Shown here: positions 1 through 5,681 of the stretch, piece by piece
Layout of the letters: each line of letters begins with the position of its first letter
Position numbering within the stretch: the first letter of the stretch is position 1
Origin: Gemmatimonadota bacterium
Lineage (GTDB): Bacteria; Latescibacterota; UBA2968; UBA8231
DNA: 5,692 bases
Direction of reading: 5' to 3'
Assembly (NCBI GenBank): GCA_026706165.1
Contig: JAPOZF010000121.1
Span: 1 to 5,692, forward strand
The notes under the pieces: model-generated
What the model saw: the letters and a program-made list of their open reading frames with translations, nothing else
Database searches by the model: none
What the model was told of the DNA's origin: nothing
Made by a program: the position numbers and the translations under genes

Positions 1-146
1 CAGTTGGTGTGGCCAAGGTTCCAGGCCGGCGGGCTCACCTCCTGCACGGCCTGGTGGTAAAATTCCTCCTCACTCAACATCGCCACCATTTCGAGAGAGT
101 GGTTGCGCACCCTGCGATACCTCTCGCGTATAGAATCAACAGACAC
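1..146 (-). CDS. 5' end of an EgtB-like DinB_2-domain protein (truncated by window edge)
   Basis: Partial gene: only the first 48 codons are present, and the frame runs open off the left edge. The start is GTG at 144-146, preceded by AAAGGAGG (151-158). An ATG one frame away (146-148) hits a stop after 24 codons, so GTG is the credible start. The peptide begins M(V)SVDSIRERYRRVRNHSLEM and ends SPPAWNLGHTN. Family knowledge: in EgtB-type non-heme iron sulfoxide synthases and related DinB_2-FGE proteins, an N-terminal helix bundle carries a W-x-L-x-H motif whose His is the first iron ligand. Here that His would be residue 46, with Trp42. The SEEEFYHQAVQEVSPPAW lead-in fits the same family. A full protein would go on to an HxxxH pair and a formylglycine-generating-enzyme-like C-terminal domain, neither visible here. 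It could also be a stand-alone DinB_2 protein. It lies codirectional with the upstream operon but behind a terminator, so is probably a separate transcription unit. Confidence 0.72.
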   Translation of the reverse strand, partial: MSVDSIRERYRRVRNHSLEMVAMLSEEEFYHQAVQEVSPPAWNLGHTN

Positions 147-150
147 ATCT

Positions 151-158
151 CCTCCTTT
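151..158 (-). promoter_or_regulatory. Strong Shine-Dalgarno for the EgtB-like gene
   Basis: Read on the minus strand this is AAAGGAGG, eight bases complementary to the usual 16S rRNA 3' end, four bases before the GTG start codon. The spacing is a little short, but this is the best ribosome-binding site in the window and it decides the GTG start. Just upstream on the same strand lies a weak inverted repeat, TTACC (171-175) and GGTAA (157-161), enclosing ACC-TTCG-GGT, a potential small UUCG-type hairpin. Its second arm stops just short of the Shine-Dalgarno. Confidence 0.7.
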
Positions 159-221
159 ACCCGAAGGTTTGGTAAGGCACGCCTTTTGGGGCCCGCGGTC
201 AAGGTTTGGAGTTGCAGGTGT

Positions 222-256
222 CAGGGAGCCCTGGGATGATACTTTGCAGGGCCTGC
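222..256. promoter_or_regulatory. Pair of short dyads, possible operator
   Basis: CAGGGAGCCCTG (222-233) and GCAGGGCCTGC (246-256) are each near-perfect palindromes and share the half-site CAGG/CCTG. They lie about 76-110 nt upstream of the EgtB-like start codon, a plausible place for a dimeric regulator to bind. This is seen only as base symmetry. In GC-rich DNA such short dyads arise often by chance, so the call is tentative. Confidence 0.18.
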
Positions 257-445
257 GGTGGTACTTGCCGTGGGAGTATTCGGCGTATTGGCCAGGGTAG
301 GGAAACAGTGGTATTGGCCGGACCGGGGAGAGAGAAAAATCAGTATTGTTCTGCCACCATTGACACGCGCCAAATCAGAGGGGTCGCTCCCCGGTACGCC
401 CCGCCGCCGCACTGGTGGGGGCTTGTTCAGCGGTTGGAACGCCGG

Positions 446-479
446 AAAAGTCCGGGCGGGGCTGGCGGCTGCCCGGACT
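446..479 (-). terminator. Rho-independent terminator of the three-gene operon
   Basis: On the minus strand AGTCCGGGC (479-471) pairs perfectly with GCCCGGACT (457-449) around a 13-nt loop, and the second arm runs into a short T-run (TTTT at 449-446, its first T being in the stem). It begins 28 nt after the stop codon of the 991-aa gene and is oriented correctly to end that transcript. The nine-pair, mostly G-C stem is strong. The T-run is short, so termination may be partial or Rho-assisted. Confidence 0.6.
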
Positions 480-506
480 GGGAAACGGACCGGCAGGCAG
501 GCCCGG

Positions 507-3482
507 CTAGTAGGCTACGGCTACCGTTCCCACCAGCTCGTTGTCCTCCCCGGTGTCGCTGTCGACGAACAGCCGGTAGAGGTAGATCCCCGGGAGGACA
601 CGCTCACCCGTCCCGTCGCGGCCGTCCCACTCGACGGTGAGCCGGCCTGACGATGCCAGCTCCTCGAGCAGGCGCACCTGGCGCCCGTCGAGATCGTGGA
701 TGCTCACCGAGACCCCGGCCGCGGAAGTCAGCATGAAGAGGTCGAGAGTCCACCTGGTGGCGTCGTTGACGCCGTCGCCGTTCGGGGTGAACGGATTGGG
801 AGCGAGGCCGCGGATTTCCAGGGCCCGCCCGGCGAAGGGGACAGTAACCTGCACCGCATCCGACGGCAGGCGGTCGGAGGCGTTGCCGGGCTGGGTCGGC
901 TGCTTCAGGTCCGTCCCGGCGGCCTGGTTCGAGACCCAGCTGTCGAATCCGGTGAGGAGCCTGAACAGGGGGGTCGTCAGGGCCACTTCGATCTCGCGGT
1001 CCTGGCCCCGGGGGAAGTCCGCCGAGGTCAGCAGGCGGGTCTTGAGGGCGAGCCTGTGTGATCCCGACTCCGGGTCGAACCAGGTGGCCGCGGCGAACCG
1101 GTCGCCGCTGACCTGCGCGGTGTCGAGCCAGGCGCGGCTCGCCAGCCGCTCCCGCATCCACTCGGAGGCAGCGGTTTCGGAGAGGCCGTCCGGAGCGGCG
1201 GGCAGGATGCGCTCCCAGCGCAGATCGTCGACCAGCAGCGAGTCGATAGCGGCCCCGGGGGACGGCACGGCGATCTCGATGCGGTCGAAACCGGCATCGC
1301 CGGGGGCCAGGTCCGGCCTGAGTACGTAGCGGAACGGCAGCGGACTTCCGAGGGCGTCCGCGGTCGCCGGGAAGATCTCGGCAAGGACGCCGCGGCTGAC
1401 GACGGGATCGGCGAAATCGAACTCGATATAGTCGAGACTGACTCCGCTGTGCTCGCCGCTCTCGAAATCGACGCGGAACTGGATGTAGCGGTGAAGGGGC
1501 GGCAGCGGCAGCGCCACGCCTCCGGATTCCGCATCCGCCTCCACCAGGCCGGCCGCGAAGGGGAGTGGCGCCGACCACGGCGTCCATCCCCCCGGAACGC
1601 CGTCGAGATCCGTCTCCAGGTTGAGCGGCAGGTCCCTCACCAGCGGACGCTGCAATCCCGAAAGCTGAAGGAACGCGGTGACGTCGAGGCGGCTTCCCGG
1701 GGCCGGCCAGTCCGCGACGATGGGGGAGCCGGCGAAGGGAGACAGCAATCCCCGGCCCACCTTGCGCTGGTAGATGCGCGTATCGAGGGTCGAACCGGAC
1801 CGCACCCGAATCTCGGCATTCCCGTCCCCCTCGATCCGCCCGTGCCAGCGCACCCGCCCCCAGGTGACGGGATTGCCGGGCTCCCCGGGGTCGAACTGCC
1901 CTGCGAGCATGGCGGTAGCCTGCTCGGAAGCGGAAATGCTCCCGTCGTCGTCGCCGTCGAAGGTCTGGATCTTTTCCATGGCGATGGGCCGGTCCGGGTC
2001 GTTCGGGTCGAAGTAGCGGCGGAACCGGGGCTGCGCCGTGCCCACGTCGATGATCTCGGTCGCGTACGACGCGTCGAGGGCGTAACCGTGTCCGTATACC
2101 TGGAACTCGGCCAGCTCCCACGACTCCACCGACGACATCCAGCTCTCGAACTGCAGGATGCGCGCCTTGACCGGGTCGAACTCCTCTCCCTCCCCGAACC
2201 GGTACTCCTTGATCGCCGGCCTGATGCGGTCGGTCTGGCGGGGAACGATCGGATCGCGGACGTCCATTTTGGTCACCAGCTCACCGAGAAGGATGTTGGT
2301 CCGGAAATGCCTCTCCCTGTCGCCGGCGTACCAGATGTCGAACGTGGTCGGGGTGCGCTCCGGGAAGTCGGGGCGCGGCCTCAGGCGGATCAGGTCGAGC
2401 CAGAAGAGGGCGTTGAAGTGGATGTGGTACCCCCCTCCCCAGAACGCCCTGCCGACGGCGGTCCGCGCCGTGAAGATGTCCCCGTCGGCCACTATGCCGT
2501 GGCCCCTGGCGTCGGCGTGGGCGCTGCCCCCGGTCCCGGAGTTCCAGTTGGACGAGTTGGTCGGATCGGTGAAGAACTCCCCGCTGTAGAAGCGGTCGGC
2601 CGTCAGCAGGCTGATGTTCCGGGTTTCGTCGAGGCGGATCGGCCGCAGCCAGTCGGTGGGATTCAGGCGGCGTTCCCCGGCAACGGCGGTGACCTCCCCG
2701 CGGGGCCCTTCTCCGACGAAGAGGGAGCTGCCCGGGTCCCAGGAAAAGGGGATGGCCCGGCGCTCGGCCTCGGTGTACCCGTCGCCGTCGTAGGCGAACA
2801 CCACCTGCAGCAGGCTGCCGGGCAGCGGCACCGGGGGCCCGGGGGGATCCTCGTCGACGAGGCCGTCGCCGTCGTTGTCGACCCCGTCGATGCCGTCCTC
2901 GTTGAAGTTGACGTCGCGGTCGTCGTCCCCCCAGCCGTACCCGCCGCCGTCGCCCCAGCCGGTCCCGCGGCCTTCCGGGTCGCCGGCTGCCGCCTCCGGC
3001 GTGGGGTACCGTTCGAAAGGAGGGCTCTCCATCTGGGCGCGCAGGACCGGTTCGTACACCACCCCGCCGGTGCGCATGCCGTCCTCGTTGAGCAGGCCGT
3101 CCCCGTCGTTGTCGAACTGCGGCTCGACCCCGTCCTCGTCGACGAGGCCGTCGCGGTCGCTGTCGATGCCGTCCGGCGGGTCCTCGTTGAACAACCCGTC
3201 CCCGTCGTTGTCGACGATCTCGACCGGGTCCTCGTCGACGAGGCCGTCGCCGTCGTCGTCGACGACGATCTCGACCGCGTGCGGGCCGCCCCAGATGAAG
3301 TCGTGCCTGAACACCTCGCCGGCGTCGAGGCGGTAGCTGACGGGAAACGTTCTCCAGGGCTGGCCGCCGTCCCCTATGCGCCAGGCGCCGGCTCCGAGGG
3401 CCCCGGGCAGGACGGCGAGAGCCCCGGCGAGGGCGAGCCCGCGGGCGAGGTGGAAGCGGGGGAGTCCGCGCCGGTCCGGCAT
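507..3482 (-). CDS. Large secreted Ca-binding-repeat protein with FlgD-Ig-like C-terminus
   Basis: 991 aa; no specific function recognised. An Arg-containing start and a hydrophobic stretch (about 14-31) followed by AGA|W (cleavage near 33/34) form a Sec signal peptide. Residues 75-212 hold six DxDxDG-x-x-(D/N)ED repeats of thrombospondin-3/EF-hand type, predicted to bind calcium. Around 285-466 the pattern (VADGDIFTA, ending LAEFQVYG) recalls a discoidin/F5-8C fold. Residues 470-575 and 630-690 look like beta-sandwich modules (WGRVRWHG, RYIQFRV). Between them and the discoidin-like part lies a canonical 12-residue EF-hand loop (509-520; D509, D511, D513, G514, I516, E520). Residues 885-991 form a FlgD-Ig-like domain (PNPFTPNGDGVND at 895-907, WDGRDGTG, PGIYLYR) resembling type IX secretion C-terminal domains. 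No Cys is present. It starts 5 nt after the chaperone gene with GAGGGGG upstream, so is last in the operon. Likely a cell-surface or secreted protein, perhaps adhesive or glycan-binding (inferred). Confidence 0.9.
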   Translation of the reverse strand: MPDRRGLPRFHLARGLALAGALAVLPGALGAGAWRIGDGGQPWRTFPVSYRLDAGEVFRHDFIWGGPHAVEIVVDDDGDGLVDEDPVEIVDNDGDGLFNEDPPDGIDSDRDGLVDEDGVEPQFDNDGDGLLNEDGMRTGGVVYEPVLRAQMESPPFERYPTPEAAAGDPEGRGTGWGDGGGYGWGDDDRDVNFNEDGIDGVDNDGDGLVDEDPPGPPVPLPGSLLQVVFAYDGDGYTEAERRAIPFSWDPGSSLFVGEGPRGEVTAVAGERRLNPTDWLRPIRLDETRNISLLTADRFYSGEFFTDPTNSSNWNSGTGGSAHADARGHGIVADGDIFTARTAVGRAFWGGGYHIHFNALFWLDLIRLRPRPDFPERTPTTFDIWYAGDRERHFRTNILLGELVTKMDVRDPIVPRQTDRIRPAIKEYRFGEGEEFDPVKARILQFESWMSSVESWELAEFQVYGHGYALDASYATEIIDVGTAQPRFRRYFDPNDPDRPIAMEKIQTFDGDDDGSISASEQATAMLAGQFDPGEPGNPVTWGRVRWHGRIEGDGNAEIRVRSGSTLDTRIYQRKVGRGLLSPFAGSPIVADWPAPGSRLDVTAFLQLSGLQRPLVRDLPLNLETDLDGVPGGWTPWSAPLPFAAGLVEADAESGGVALPLPPLHRYIQFRVDFESGEHSGVSLDYIEFDFADPVVSRGVLAEIFPATADALGSPLPFRYVLRPDLAPGDAGFDRIEIAVPSPGAAIDSLLVDDLRWERILPAAPDGLSETAASEWMRERLASRAWLDTAQVSGDRFAAATWFDPESGSHRLALKTRLLTSADFPRGQDREIEVALTTPLFRLLTGFDSWVSNQAAGTDLKQPTQPGNASDRLPSDAVQVTVPFAGRALEIRGLAPNPFTPNGDGVNDATRWTLDLFMLTSAAGVSVSIHDLDGRQVRLLEELASSGRLTVEWDGRDGTGERVLPGIYLYRLFVDSDTGEDNELVGTVAVAY
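2847..3263 (-). repeat. Six Asp-rich Ca-binding repeats, near-identical at DNA level
   Basis: Six coding repeats of D-x-D-x-D-G-L-x-(D/N)-E-D start at residues 75, 91, 107, 124, 186 and 202 of the 991-aa protein. The period is 16-17 residues, with one Gly/Trp-rich insertion (about 135-185) between repeats four and five. Repeat five is degenerate, having lost the DG. At DNA level the 35-nt units at 2848-2882 and 3229-3263 differ at one base, and the unit at 3133-3167 differs from the first at three. Related units begin at 2896, 3082 and 3181. The pattern matches thrombospondin type 3 and EF-hand loops, where the Asp side chains coordinate calcium. Such near-identity of distant units suggests recent expansion or gene conversion. 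Confidence 0.9.
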
Positions 3483-3487
3483 CGGTG

Positions 3488-4924
3488 TCAGGCCCCCTCG
3501 GCCAGCATGCGGATGCGGTCGTCGTGCCAGGTCACCTCGCCCTCCCAGCGGCCGCGCAAGCCGCGGATATAGGTCTCGAAAGCCTCGTTGATGCGGCGCA
3601 GCCGCAGGCGGTGGCGCACCATGTGCCGCACCTCCTCGAGGGGGCGCAGGCGCGCGGGTGTGAAGGCATCGACGTGGAGGACCTCGAACCGGGACTGCAC
3701 CTCCACCGGCCCGACCACGTCGCCGGCCTCGGCGCCGGCGAACCTCCGGTATGCCGGGTCGGTCTCGGGGATGTGTATGTGACCCAGCGTCAGCCCCAGT
3801 TCCCGGGCAACGACCTCCGGCTCTTCCCCGGCGCGCAGGCGTTCGGCGACGTCGCGGCCCTGTTCCCCGGACCCGACCAGCAGGCGGGTTCCCTCGACGC
3901 GCGCCGGAAGGCGGAACTCCTCCTGCTCCTGCAGGTACGCCGACTCCACCTCTTCCCCGCTGACCGGGATGTTCTCCAGGACCTGCCTGCGGCGCAGCAG
4001 GGTAATCAGCATGCGCTCGTAGAGGGAGCGCTCGAACTGCAGGTACTCAGGGGACTGGTCCATGCCGCGGGAGCGCGCCTCGGCGACCAGGAGCGATTCC
4101 GGCGCCGCGCTTCCGGAACCGGAAGCGCCCGGTTCTCCAGGCCCGAACTTCTCCTGCAGGCGCGCGACGAACTCCCTGCGCAGTGCGAGGAACTTCTCCC
4201 TGTGGGCGGCGCGGGCGAGCCGGGGGCGCACCTGCTCCAGGGACACCTCCTCCTCGTCGAGGACCTTGACCACCTCCCAGCCGTCGTTGGTCTTCAGCGG
4301 CTCCGGCGTGTACGCCCCCACGGGAAGTCCGTAGACCCCCTCCACCAGGTTCTCCATCGCATCCCCGGGGGCGAAGTACTGGTCGAGAAACCCCCCGCCG
4401 GCGGCGTCGGCGGCCAGCGACCGCTCGCGCGCCAGCTCGTGGAAATCCCGCCCCTCGTCGAGGAGCCTTATGACTTCGCGCGCCTCCTCTTGCGAGGCGC
4501 AGACGATGTGCGCCGGCAGGATCCTCCTGTTCCAGTGGCGCTCTTCGTAGATCCTGCGGATCTCCTCCTCGGTGACCCGGAGGTCTCCGCCGAATTCGTC
4601 GTGCTGCACCTCCTGCACGAGCCGCTCGACGGTCAGCCTCTGGCGCCGGGCGCGGAATTCCGGGTCCTCGTGATAGCCGAGCCGCTCGGCCTCCAGCACC
4701 ATGACCTCGCGGTCGACCAGCGCCTGCAGCAGCTGCCTGACCCCATCCTCCCCAGCGGGCGACCGGTAGCTCTCCGGCAGGCGGTCGCGGTACTCGCGAA
4801 AGTCGGCCGCGGCGATCCCCTCTTCCCCGACCTCGACCAGCGGCCCCTCTTCCTGTCCGCGGCTCCCGCAACCGGCGAGGAGCGCCAGCCACAGGAGTCC
4901 GGCCGGCAGGAGACCCGGCCTCAT
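3488..4924 (-). CDS. SurA/PrsA-type lipoprotein chaperone with two tandem parvulin-like domains
   Basis: 478 aa lipoprotein. The signal peptide ends in a canonical lipobox, LAGC, with Cys19 as lipid site and Gly at +2, which in diderms favours the outer membrane facing the periplasm. Residues 28-135 resemble the SurA/PrsA N-terminal chaperone helices (LLQALVDREVMVLEAERLG). Residues 136-225 form a PpiC parvulin domain: His139 (PAHIV), FHELARERS, GGGFLDQYF, then DGWEVVKV. Residues 277-340 repeat the chaperone helices (LLVAEARSRGM, VSGEEVESAY), and 342-425 form a second, degenerate parvulin domain ending SRFEVLHV. In both domains Glu (217 and 414) stands where active parvulins have His (GYHI), so catalysis is doubtful and a holdase role likely. 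Role by family: folding or escorting exported proteins. The start at 4924 overlaps the preceding stop (ATGA) and has a strong purine-rich RBS. The frame stays open far upstream, but that part is a shadow of the neighbouring gene. Confidence 0.88.
   Translation of the reverse strand: MRPGLLPAGLLWLALLAGCGSRGQEEGPLVEVGEEGIAAADFREYRDRLPESYRSPAGEDGVRQLLQALVDREVMVLEAERLGYHEDPEFRARRQRLTVERLVQEVQHDEFGGDLRVTEEEIRRIYEERHWNRRILPAHIVCASQEEAREVIRLLDEGRDFHELARERSLAADAAGGGFLDQYFAPGDAMENLVEGVYGLPVGAYTPEPLKTNDGWEVVKVLDEEEVSLEQVRPRLARAAHREKFLALRREFVARLQEKFGPGEPGASGSGSAAPESLLVAEARSRGMDQSPEYLQFERSLYERMLITLLRRRQVLENIPVSGEEVESAYLQEQEEFRLPARVEGTRLLVGSGEQGRDVAERLRAGEEPEVVARELGLTLGHIHIPETDPAYRRFAGAEAGDVVGPVEVQSRFEVLHVDAFTPARLRPLEEVRHMVRHRLRLRRINEAFETYIRGLRGRWEGEVTWHDDRIRMLAEGA
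3493..3499 (-). promoter_or_regulatory. Ribosome-binding site of the 991-aa gene inside the chaperone gene
   Basis: GAGGGGG on the minus strand lies 10 nt before the ATG at 3480-3482. It sits in the last codons of the upstream chaperone gene (coding Glu-Gly before the final Ala and TGA), so ribosomes finishing the chaperone end almost on the next start. It supports the ATG start chosen for the 991-aa protein. Confidence 0.65.
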
Positions 4925-5667
4925 TCCCCTCCCCCTTCCGACAGCTCCACGGTGCCGTCGGGGTACTGCCGCCCGAGGTCGCGCTCGAAGCGGAAGCGCG
5001 CCTCGATCGACTCGACCGGCTCCCCCCGGTAGTCGAAGCGGACCACGAGGTTCCTGACGACGACCGTCATCTCCGAAACGTCGCCGTGCAACGGCTCGAA
5101 CAGCAGGTACCCCTCCGTCTCCTGGCCGCTGAAGACCTCCGCACGGGTGAACATCGTCGACTGCAGGACCGCCCGGCGTTCCTTGTACACCCCGTACTCG
5201 TTGCCGCGGTAGCCGATGGCGTAGGCGCGGAAGTAGCGGTCCAGCTGGCTTTCCGAGAGATCGTAGTACTTGCGGCCGTTGTCCGCTTCGACGACGACCT
5301 CCCCGTCGAGGCGGACCTTGGGATACTGGTAGTTCTTGATCCCGAGCAGGAACACCGTGAACCGCTGCTGGCGGCTGCCGGAGTAGACGTCCCGGGTGCC
5401 CCCGAAGGTGAACGGGTTCTCGCTTTCCGGACCCTGGCCGCCGCCCCCGAACTGGCGCTCGAGCTCGGCGTCGCTGACCGGCCGCAGCCGCACCTCGAGG
5501 CGGTCGCGGACAAAGGTGACCGTGCCGTCGTCGGCAACGGTGGTGCCGCCCGCCTGCCGCTCCTCGGAGCTGGCGCGCAGCTCCCCGGCGTAAGGTTTCC
5601 AGGCGCAGGCGCCGGCGAGAAAGACCGCCGCCGCGCATGCGGCCCGACAGATGGCTCGAACCGTCAT
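4921..5667 (-). CDS. Conserved-looking lipoprotein of unknown function
   Basis: 248 aa; no named family recognised. The N-terminus MTVRAICRAACAAAVFLAGAC is a lipoprotein signal peptide: positive start, hydrophobic run, and a permissive lipobox AGA-Cys21 (Ala rather than Leu at -3). The mature protein has no other Cys and is soluble. A Gly-rich loop (GGGGQG, 74-79) separates an N-terminal segment (TVTFVRDRLEVRLRPVSDAEL, beginning at 49) from a core rich in alternating hydrophobic residues: RFTVFLLGIKN (102-112), EGYLLFEPL (185-193) and VRNLVVRFDYRGEP (204-217). The pattern suggests a beta-sandwich like DUF4352-type lipoproteins, an inference from hydrophobicity only. A conserved-looking polar/aromatic patch (QLDRYFRAYAIGYRGNEYGVYKER, 141-164) may be a binding face. 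The ATG at 5667 has GGGAG nine nt upstream. Its stop overlaps the start of the chaperone gene, so both are made together, probably at the same membrane. Confidence 0.82.
   Translation of the reverse strand: MTVRAICRAACAAAVFLAGACAWKPYAGELRASSEERQAGGTTVADDGTVTFVRDRLEVRLRPVSDAELERQFGGGGQGPESENPFTFGGTRDVYSGSRQQRFTVFLLGIKNYQYPKVRLDGEVVVEADNGRKYYDLSESQLDRYFRAYAIGYRGNEYGVYKERRAVLQSTMFTRAEVFSGQETEGYLLFEPLHGDVSEMTVVVRNLVVRFDYRGEPVESIEARFRFERDLGRQYPDGTVELSEGGGE
4925..4939 (-). promoter_or_regulatory. Purine-rich ribosome-binding tract fixing the chaperone start
   Basis: GGAAGGGGGAGGGGA on the minus strand directly precedes the ATG at 4922-4924. It also codes the GluGlyGlyGlyGlu tail of the upstream lipoprotein. 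Together with the ATGA overlap it identifies the true chaperone start, although the reading frame is open for more than 200 codons further upstream. Confidence 0.7.
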
Positions 5668-5676
5668 GACCCTCAG

Positions 5677-5681
5677 CTCCC
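5677..5681 (-). promoter_or_regulatory. Ribosome-binding site of the 248-aa lipoprotein
   Basis: GGGAG on the minus strand lies nine nt before the ATG at 5665-5667. The same frame is open to the window edge but has no ATG, GTG or TTG further upstream within the window, so this ATG is the best start available. No promoter is visible in the 25 nt present; the operon may begin further right. Confidence 0.5.

Larger units (their letters stand above)
147..506. other. 360-nt intergenic region between operon end and EgtB-like gene
   Basis: No convincing gene is seen here on either strand. Short open frames are present but lack ribosome-binding sites and recognisable protein features. The stretch is visibly less GC-biased than the flanking genes. 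It holds the terminator of the three-gene operon (446-479), a pair of short dyads (222-233 and 246-256), four GTATT words (276, 285, 311, 343; two extend to GTATTGGCC) and two copies of AAGGTTTGG (164-172 and 201-209). The promoter of the EgtB-like gene should lie here. A TTGACC on the minus strand (198-203) has no good -10 partner at 16-19 nt, so no promoter is called. Confidence 0.6.

Noticed and set aside
360..365. TTGACA on the plus strand as a -35 box
   Set aside because: No -10-like hexamer at suitable spacing, and it would point into the convergent 3' end of the operon where no plus-strand gene is supported.
221..412. 63-codon minus-strand frame in the intergenic region
   Set aside because: GTG start without a Shine-Dalgarno, no recognisable features, and it lies downstream of a terminator and upstream of a well-marked gene.
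206..650. Plus-strand frames of 130-144 codons spanning the gap and the 3' end of the 991-aa gene
   Set aside because: They overlap the terminator and the end of a confident gene, have no protein features and no RBS worth noting.
2847..3263. Repeat cluster considered as a CRISPR array
   Set aside because: The repeats are in frame, code a regular Asp motif, and are separated by short coding linkers rather than unique equal-length spacers.
1449..3572. 707-codon plus-strand open frame opposite the 991-aa gene
   Set aside because: It mirrors the Asp-repeat region as low-complexity Val/Asp/Glu runs, shows no signal or domain, and spans the boundary of two well-supported minus-strand genes. GC-rich codon use keeps antisense frames open.
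3485..5032. 515-codon plus-strand open frame opposite the chaperone gene
   Set aside because: No recognisable domain and a composition typical of an antisense shadow; the minus-strand protein has a lipobox, parvulin motifs and coupled starts.
4925..5638. N-terminal extension of the chaperone frame by 238 codons
   Set aside because: The extension is Arg/Gly-rich and fully overlaps the lipoprotein gene in another frame. The internal ATG has an ATGA overlap, a strong RBS and starts a perfect lipoprotein signal peptide.
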